Shown here one piece after another: positions 6,601 to 12,464 of a stretch of 12,464 nt of DNA. Below the pieces are notes generated by a model. The model had not been told where the DNA came from, did not search any database, and saw nothing but the letters and a program-made list of their open reading frames with translations. A program made the position numbers and the translations under genes. This DNA comes from CADEGZ01 sp035443705 (GTDB taxonomy: Bacteria > Pseudomonadota > Gammaproteobacteria > UBA6186 > Azoamicaceae), in the NCBI GenBank assembly GCA_035443705.1, contig DAORSV010000044.1, positions 1 through 12,464 on the forward strand, read 5' to 3'. Position 1 is the stretch's first letter. Every line of letters begins with the position of its first letter.

Positions 6601-7731
6601 CTGTTGTTAGATAAGGTTGCTGCGGGTGGACCCGATCGCTTAAAGTCGGGCAGCAAAATTACATCGACATATCTGGATGAACTGGCAAAAGAGCGTTGGT
6701 TTGAAATTCGTTTAAAAAGCGATGAGCATAATCAACAATTGGAAGCCGCAGCGCAGCAATTTAGTGAATTGCGTAAAGTGCATGATTTGCAACTCGAAGA
6801 AAAACATAAAAAATTAAAACAAGGTGATGATTTGGCGCCGGGTGTTTTAAAGGTTGTTAAAGTGTATTTGGCCGTAAAACGTCGTGTTCAACCGGGCGAT
6901 AAAATGGCGGGTCGACATGGTAATAAAGGTGTTATTTCTACCATTGTGCCGGTTGAAGATATGCCGTATTTAGCCGATGGTACACCCGTGGATATCGTCT
7001 TAAATCCCTTGGGTGTGCCGTCTCGTATGAACGTTGGGCAAGTGTTAGAAACACACTTGGGCTGGGCAGCGAAGGGCTTAGGTATAAAGCTCGGGGAAAT
7101 GTTAAAAGCACAGGCCAAAGTTGCCGTTATTCGTCAATTTTTAGATAAAATCTACAATTTAAATGGTAGACGCGTTCTGGATCTTGATCAATTAACGGAT
7201 GAAGAACTGTTGGTGCTTGCTAACAATTTAAAAGAGGGTATCCCCATTGCGACGCCCGTGTTTGATGGCGCAGCAGAAGAAGAGATTAAGCAATTACTCA
7301 AATTGGCGGAGTTACCCGAAAGTGGTCAAACCGTCTTGTTTGATGGTCGAACAGGTGTTGCTTTTGATAGACCGATAACGGTGGGATACATGTACATGCT
7401 GAAACTTAATCATTTGGTTGACGATAAAATGCATGCACGGTCGACCGGATCTTACAGTTTAGTGACGCAGCAACCTTTAGGCGGTAAAGCCCAATTTGGT
7501 GGTCAGCGCTTTGGGGAAATGGAAGTGTGGGCACTGCAGGCTTATGGTGCTGCATATACGCTACAAGAAATGTTAACCGTAAAATCGGATGATGTGGCGG
7601 GGCGTACCAAAATGTATAAGAGCATTGTGGACGGTGACCATCGAATGGACCCCGGTATACCGGAATCGTTCAACGTGTTGGTGAAGGAAATTCGTTCCTT
7701 GGGTATCAACATCGAATTAGAATGCGATTAA
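3631..7731 (+). CDS. rpoB: DNA-directed RNA polymerase subunit beta
   Basis: The beta subunit forms one jaw of RNA polymerase and half of the active centre. The 1366 residues compare with 1342 in E. coli. The excess lies mainly at the N-terminus ([16 protein letters not shown]) and in the lineage-specific insert before [11 protein letters not shown] (about residues 960-1070), which is about 13 residues longer than the enteric one. The rifampicin pocket (521-546) reads [20 protein letters not shown] and continues through S544 (E. coli S531). It is wild type at the classic resistance positions, predicting sensitivity. Catalytic lysines are K1091 in GDKMAGRHG and K1099 in HGNKG, matching E. coli K1065 and K1073. 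The protein ends [11 protein letters not shown]. The ATG at 3631 has the ribosome binding site AGAGGAA (3618-3624). rpoC follows after 15 nt. Confidence 0.99.
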   Translation: [1366 protein letters not shown]

Positions 7732-7746
7732 TTTGGAGGTCATAAC

Positions 7747-10700
7747 GTGGTAGACATACTAGGTTTGCTAAGGCAGCAGGGTGCGGGTGAAGAGTTTAGC
7801 AGTGTTGTATTGAGTCTGGCTCCGCCTGATCTCACTGAGTCACGCTCCTATGGCGAGGTTAAAAAACCAGAAACGATTAACTATCGTACCTTTAAACCGG
7901 AAAGAGATGGGTTGTTTTGTTGCAAAATATTCGGACCGGTTAAAGATTATGAGTGTTTGTGTGGAAAATATAAGCGCCTAAAACATCGTGGAGTGATCTG
8001 CGAGAAATGTGGCGTTGAGGTTGCGTTGGCTAAAGTACGACGCGAACGCATGGGGCACATTGTACTTGCAAGTCCTGTTGCGCATATTTGGTTTTTAAAA
8101 TCCTTACCTTCTCGAATCGGGCTTTTGTTAGATATGACATTGCGTGACATTGAGCGCGTTTTATATTTCGAAGCCTATGTTGTGATCGACCCAGGCATGA
8201 CCCCTCTCGAAAAATCGCAATTGCTGACAGAAGAAGCTTTCTTGGAAGCCGAACAACAATATGGCGATGAATTTGATGCACGGATGGGTGCTGAAGCAGT
8301 TCAAGAGTTATTAAAACGCATTAATCTGAAAACAGAGACGGAGCGCATTCGAGAAGAGTTGCCCACAACAACCTCTGAAACACGCGCTAAAAAATTGGCA
8401 AAACGTTTAAAGTTGATGGAGTCTTTCTTGGATTCTGGCAATAAACCGGAATGGATGATTATGACTGTGTTGCCGGTATTGCCACCGGATTTACGACCTT
8501 TAGTGCCTTTAGATGGTGGTCGTTTTGCAACCTCGGATTTAAATGATCTGTATCGTCGTGTGATTAACCGTAATAACCGATTGAAGCGACTGTTGGATTT
8601 AAGTGCCCCGGATATTATTGTTCGTAACGAAAAACGGATGTTGCAAGAAGCGGTCGATGCACTGTTAGATAACGGTCGTCGTGGACGTGCGATTACGGGT
8701 TCGAATAAACGACCTTTAAAATCACTAGCGGATATGATTAAGGGTAAACAAGGTCGATTCCGACAAAATTTGTTGGGTAAACGCGTTGATTATTCGGGTC
8801 GTTCTGTGATTGTGGTGGGACCTACTTTAAAACTGCATCAATGTGGTTTGCCAAAGAAAATGGCTTTAGAGCTATTTAAACCGTTTATTTTTAGCAAGTT
8901 GGAATTTCGAGGTCTTGCGACGACAATAAAAGCCGCTAAAAAATTAGTGGATCGCGAAGGTCCGGAAGTGTGGGATATTTTAGAAGAGGTGATCCGCGAA
9001 CATCCCGTGCTTTTAAATCGAGCGCCGACGCTACATCGCTTGGGTATTCAAGCATTTGAACCACTGTTGGTAGAAGGCAAGGCTATTCAGCTACATCCGC
9101 TGGTTTGCGCGGCTTATAATGCCGATTTCGACGGCGATCAAATGGCTGTACATATTCCTCTAACCATTGAGGCGCAGCTAGAAGCACGCGCATTAATGAT
9201 GTCTACAAACAATATTTTATCGCCTGCGAATGGTGAGCCTATCATTGTTCCTTCACAGGATATTGTGTTGGGTCTTTATTATTTGACTCGCGAGCGAATC
9301 AATGTATTGGGCGAAGGAAAAGTCTTTCTTGATATAGGTGAAGTGCATAGAGCGTATCAAAATGGCGCTGTGCATTTGCATGCAATTATTCAAGTACGTG
9401 TTAATGCGGAAATGGATAGCACAGAGGCGGTTCGTGCAAAAGGATATAGCATGGTGCAAACGACTGTGGGTCGTGCATTATTGTCTGAAATTTTGCCTGC
9501 AGGAATGTCTTATGCGCTGATTAACAAAACGATGACTAAGAAAGTGATTTCACAGCTGATAAACTATTGTTATAGACAAGTCGGCTTGAAAGAAACGGTT
9601 ATTTTTGCAGATCGGTTAATGTATACCGGCTTCTCTTATGCCACACGTTCGGGAATTTCTATTGGCATTGATGATTTGGTGATCCCTTCCAGTAAGGGCA
9701 GCATTATTGCGCAAGCAGAAGAAGAAGTGAAAGAAATTGGGAATCAATATACCTCTGGTTTAGTGACACATGGTGAACGTTATAACAAAGTTATTGATAT
9801 TTGGTCTCGCACCAATGATCAAGTTGCTAAGGCTATGATGTCGGAATTAGCCTCGGAAATGGTTGTAAATGCAAAAAATGAAACCGTCAAACAAGAGTCT
9901 TATAACCCAATCTTTATGATGGCAGATTCGGGTGCTAGAGGTTCTGCTGCGCAAATGCGACAGTTGGCGGGTATGCGTGGTCTTATGGCTAAACCGGATG
10001 GGTCGATTATCGAGACGCCTATTCGCGCTAACTTCCGTGAAGGTCTTAATGTATTGGAATACTTTATTTCAACCCATGGTGCACGTAAAGGGTTGTCGGA
10101 TACTGCATTAAAAACAGCGAATTCTGGATATCTCACACGTCGATTGGTTGACGTTGCTAACGATGTGGTGGTTATGGAGCTGGATTGTGGTACTACCAAT
10201 GGTTTGACCATGACGCCGTTGATTGAAGGTGGGGATGTTGTAGAAGCGTTGCGTGAAAGGGTATTAGGACGAGTTGTATTACAGGATGTTATTGATCCCA
10301 AAACCAATGAAATCGTCATTGAAAATGGCAGTTTATTAGATGAAGCCATGGTCGATGTGTTAGAGCAGATTGGCGTAGATCAAGTCAAAGTACGTTCGGC
10401 GATTACTTGCCAGACACGCTTTGGTATTTGCCAAAAATGTTATGGGCGTGATTTATCTTGTGGTCAGTTGGTTAATATCGGGGAAGCTGTCGGGGTTATT
10501 GCGGCGCAGTCTATTGGTGAGCCGGGAACACAGTTAACCATGCGTACTTTCCATATTGGGGGTGCTGCATCGAGAGCGACTGCAGATAATAGTATTCAAG
10601 TGAAATCTAGCGGCAAAGTGCGTTTAAACAACGTGAAATTGTTGATGCATGCTAAAGGGTATTCCGTTGTGGTCTCTCGTTCAGGAGAGCTGACCGTTGC

Positions 10701-11964
10701 CGATGCGCAAGGTCGTGAGTGGGAGCGATATAAATTACCTTACGGTGCTATTGTGACGGTTGTCGATGGTGCAGAAGTCGAGGCATCGCAAACAGTGGCG
10801 ACATGGGATCCTCATAATCACCCTGTTATAACAGAGGTTGCTGGTCGCATACGGTATGTCGATTTAATCGATGGTGTAACGATGCGTCGTCAAACAGACG
10901 ATGTTACAGGGTTAACCAGTGTTGTTGTAATGGATCCAAAACAACGTACTAGCGGTGGACGTGAGTTACGGCCGATGGTAAAACTTGTAGACAATGAAGA
11001 AAATGATTTGATGTTAGCAGGTACCAATTTATTTGCGCATTACTTCTTATCTGCGGATTCAATTATTAGTGCTGAAGATGGTTCTTTTGTGGGTGTGGGC
11101 GACGTTATTGCACGTATTCCGCAAGAAACCTCCAAGACACGTGATATCACAGGTGGTTTACCTAGAGTTGCTGATCTCTTCGAAGCGCGTCGTCCGAAGG
11201 AAGCTGAAATTTTAGCGGAAATCTCGGGTGTCGTTAGTTTCGGAAAAGAAACCAAAGGTAAGCGTCGTTTGATGATTACTTCACCCGATACACAAACGGC
11301 GGTGCATGAAGAATTGATTCCAAAATGGCGTCATGTGAGCGTGTTTGAAGGTGAGCATGTGCAACGCGGTGAAAAAATAGCCGATGGTTCGCCAGATCCA
11401 CACGAGATATTACGATTGCTGGGTGTGGATGCCTTAGCGAATTATATAGTCAACGAAGTGCAAGACGTGTATCGCTTACAAGGGGTTAAGATCAACGACA
11501 AACATATCGAAGTGATTGTTCGTCAAATGTTACGTAAAGTGATTGTGACGTCTACAGGAGATACGCGCTTTCTCGTGGGTGAGCAAGTAGATATTGGTGA
11601 CTTAAAGACAGCGAATGAGAAACTCTCAGCAGAAAAAATGCCAGCGCTTTATGGTCCTGTATTATTGGGTATTACAAAAGCTTCATTGGCGACCGAATCG
11701 TTTATTTCCGCGGCTTCTTTCCAAGAAACAACGCGTGTATTAACCGAAGCGGCTGTAAGTGGTAAACGCGATAATTTGCGTGGATTAAAAGAGAACGTTA
11801 CCGTCGGCCGATTGATCCCAGCGGGAACCGGCTTGGCGTATCATGAAGAACGTCGTCGGGCTAAGTTGTTGGCCAAACAGCCAGATACTCAACCGAAGCC
11901 ACCAATTACGGCGAGTGATATTGAGCAAGCATTGGGAGAAGCGCTGAATTCTACGGGAACATAA
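7747..11964 (+). CDS. rpoC: DNA-directed RNA polymerase subunit beta'
   Basis: The beta' subunit carries the catalytic magnesium, the clamp and the trigger loop. The 1405 residues compare with 1407 in E. coli, and key positions keep E. coli numbering. Zinc site 1 has C70, C72, C85 and C88. The active-site NADFDGD is at 458-464, with Mg ligands D460, D462 and D464. Zinc site 2 has C814, C888, C895 and C898. The bridge helix follows FREGLNVLEYF (about 770-805). The trigger loop has M932, R933 and H936. The large insert within the trigger loop is present (about 943-1130). The start is GTG at 7747 behind a strong ribosome binding site GGAGGT (7735-7740), 6-nt spacing; a GTG start is also used in E. 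coli rpoC. No terminator lies in the 6 nt before the next gene. Confidence 0.99.
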   Translation: MVDILGLLRQQGAGEEFSSVVLSLAPPDLTESRSYGEVKKPETINYRTFKPERDGLFCCKIFGPVKDYECLCGKYKRLKHRGVICEKCGVEVALAKVRRERMGHIVLASPVAHIWFLKSLPSRIGLLLDMTLRDIERVLYFEAYVVIDPGMTPLEKSQLLTEEAFLEAEQQYGDEFDARMGAEAVQELLKRINLKTETERIREELPTTTSETRAKKLAKRLKLMESFLDSGNKPEWMIMTVLPVLPPDLRPLVPLDGGRFATSDLNDLYRRVINRNNRLKRLLDLSAPDIIVRNEKRMLQEAVDALLDNGRRGRAITGSNKRPLKSLADMIKGKQGRFRQNLLGKRVDYSGRSVIVVGPTLKLHQCGLPKKMALELFKPFIFSKLEFRGLATTIKAAKKLVDREGPEVWDILEEVIREHPVLLNRAPTLHRLGIQAFEPLLVEGKAIQLHPLVCAAYNADFDGDQMAVHIPLTIEAQLEARALMMSTNNILSPANGEPIIVPSQDIVLGLYYLTRERINVLGEGKVFLDIGEVHRAYQNGAVHLHAIIQVRVNAEMDSTEAVRAKGYSMVQTTVGRALLSEILPAGMSYALINKTMTKKVISQLINYCYRQVGLKETVIFADRLMYTGFSYATRSGISIGIDDLVIPSSKGSIIAQAEEEVKEIGNQYTSGLVTHGERYNKVIDIWSRTNDQVAKAMMSELASEMVVNAKNETVKQESYNPIFMMADSGARGSAAQMRQLAGMRGLMAKPDGSIIETPIRANFREGLNVLEYFISTHGARKGLSDTALKTANSGYLTRRLVDVANDVVVMELDCGTTNGLTMTPLIEGGDVVEALRERVLGRVVLQDVIDPKTNEIVIENGSLLDEAMVDVLEQIGVDQVKVRSAITCQTRFGICQKCYGRDLSCGQLVNIGEAVGVIAAQSIGEPGTQLTMRTFHIGGAASRATADNSIQVKSSGKVRLNNVKLLMHAKGYSVVVSRSGELTVADAQGREWERYKLPYGAIVTVVDGAEVEASQTVATWDPHNHPVITEVAGRIRYVDLIDGVTMRRQTDDVTGLTSVVVMDPKQRTSGGRELRPMVKLVDNEENDLMLAGTNLFAHYFLSADSIISAEDGSFVGVGDVIARIPQETSKTRDITGGLPRVADLFEARRPKEAEILAEISGVVSFGKETKGKRRLMITSPDTQTAVHEELIPKWRHVSVFEGEHVQRGEKIADGSPDPHEILRLLGVDALANYIVNEVQDVYRLQGVKINDKHIEVIVRQMLRKVIVTSTGDTRFLVGEQVDIGDLKTANEKLSAEKMPALYGPVLLGITKASLATESFISAASFQETTRVLTEAAVSGKRDNLRGLKENVTVGRLIPAGTGLAYHEERRRAKLLAKQPDTQPKPPITASDIEQALGEALNSTGT

Positions 11965-11970
11965 AGTTGT

Positions 11971-12464
11971 ATGTCCAATATGATCGAAACCACGCGGTTG
12001 ATCTTACGGCCTTTATGCGCTGCAGATTTTGAAGCATTATGTATTTTGGATGGCGATCCAGAGGTTCGCAGTTATTTTCCAGAAGGCGTTTTAAATAGCG
12101 CGGAAGTCCAACAAGAATTGGAGCGCTATCTAAAAGCCTGGAATACAGATGGCTTTGGTCTATTTGCAGCGGTAGACAAAAAAAGCAATCAACTGATTGG
12201 CCGTACGGGTTTTGCAAAATTAAGTTCTGGTGAAGTGGAATTTGGGTATTTGTTTTTGCCATCGTATTGGGGTAGAGGCTATGCCACTGAAGCAAGTCAG
12301 GCACTGCTTGCGTGGGCGGCTGAACATATTCCGGTTGATCATATTATTGGTTTTGCGCCTACGCATCATATCGCTTCGCTTCGCGTACTAGAAAAGTGCG
12401 GGATGAAATTTTTTAGAATGGACAGTTATAGAAATATCGAATGTGCGTTTTATAAATTCGATCT
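11971..12464 (+). CDS. GNAT N-acetyltransferase, RimJ/RimL-like (3' end outside window)
   Basis: 164 codons are visible without a stop. The product begins MSNMIETTRLILRPL, the typical opening of the RimJ/RimL branch of the GNAT superfamily. These enzymes transfer an acetyl group from acetyl-CoA to protein N-termini or small amines. The acetyl-CoA pyrophosphate loop is WGRGYATEA (residues 100-108), after a strand EFGYLFLP. A later THHIASLRVLEKCGM (about 131-145) is the conserved helix that packs on CoA, and the frame is near its usual end. The ATG at 11971 is preferred; a second ATG three codons later is possible. No good ribosome binding site is seen, so translation may be coupled to rpoC, whose stop is 6 nt upstream. 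The substrate is unknown; L12 or another ribosomal protein is only a guess from context. Confidence 0.88.
   Translation, partial: MSNMIETTRLILRPLCAADFEALCILDGDPEVRSYFPEGVLNSAEVQQELERYLKAWNTDGFGLFAAVDKKSNQLIGRTGFAKLSSGEVEFGYLFLPSYWGRGYATEASQALLAWAAEHIPVDHIIGFAPTHHIASLRVLEKCGMKFFRMDSYRNIECAFYKFD

Noticed and set aside
9900..10349. A 149-codon minus-strand open frame inside rpoC, and similar ones inside rpoB (6162-6581, 5668-5970)
   Set aside because: They mirror strongly conserved coding sequence of the polymerase subunits; their composition follows from the sense codons. No independent evidence of expression.
11951..12304. A 117-codon minus-strand open frame over the rpoC end and the GNAT gene
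   Set aside because: The plus-strand frame here gives a clear GNAT with its acetyl-CoA loop and no stops; the reverse frame has no recognisable domain.
3102..12464. Idea that the GNAT is RimL acting on the L12 N-terminus
   Set aside because: L12 here begins Met-Ala rather than Met-Ser, so the known RimL target serine is missing. Family resemblance alone does not give a substrate.

Overview
The window is a conserved gammaproteobacterial core block: end of tuf, tRNA-Trp, secE, nusG, rplK, rplA, rplJ, rplL, rpoB, rpoC, then the start of a GNAT acetyltransferase gene. All genes are on the + strand. The proteins follow the gammaproteobacterial pattern: a 127-residue SecE with three membrane segments, a short NusG with NGN and KOW domains, a beta subunit with the large insert before its catalytic lysines, and a beta' subunit whose metal ligands fall at the same residue numbers as in E. 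coli. The moderate, slightly AT-rich composition, the tuf-trpT-secE order and an L10 longer than the enteric one suggest a non-enteric gammaproteobacterium. A Legionella/Coxiella-type relative is plausible, but the genus cannot be read from this window.

Layout. Positions 1-136 hold the EF-Tu tail and tRNA-Trp, 6 nt apart. Positions 161-1091 carry secE and nusG. A 110-nt gap (1092-1201) with a palindromic repeat precedes rplK-rplA (1202-2347). A 198-nt leader (2348-2545) carries the L10 autoregulatory RNA ahead of rplJ-rplL (2546-3479). A 151-nt gap (3480-3630) holds two hairpins, one of them a large composite, ahead of rpoB-rpoC (3631-11964). A RimJ/RimL-like acetyltransferase gene begins 6 nt after rpoC and runs off the window. 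There is no gene-free stretch longer than 300 nt.

How the genes work together. EF-Tu and tRNA-Trp serve elongation. L11, L1, L10 and L12 build the L1 stalk and the GTPase-recruiting stalk of the 50S subunit. RpoB and RpoC form the RNA polymerase core. NusG couples that polymerase to Rho or to the ribosome. SecE is part of the SecYEG translocon. The gaps between blocks are where the known families place translational feedback (L1, L10) and partial termination before rpoB.

I saw no novel multi-gene system. The points most worth a second look are: (a) two copies of a GTAGGGGCGGAC palindromic repeat in two separate gaps of this operon; (b) the second copy sitting inside a longer outer stem followed by a T-rich tract, which makes an attenuator-like structure before rpoB; (c) three tandem 11-residue modules at the C-terminus of L10, predicting three L12 dimers per stalk; (d) an acetyltransferase gene attached directly behind rpoC.
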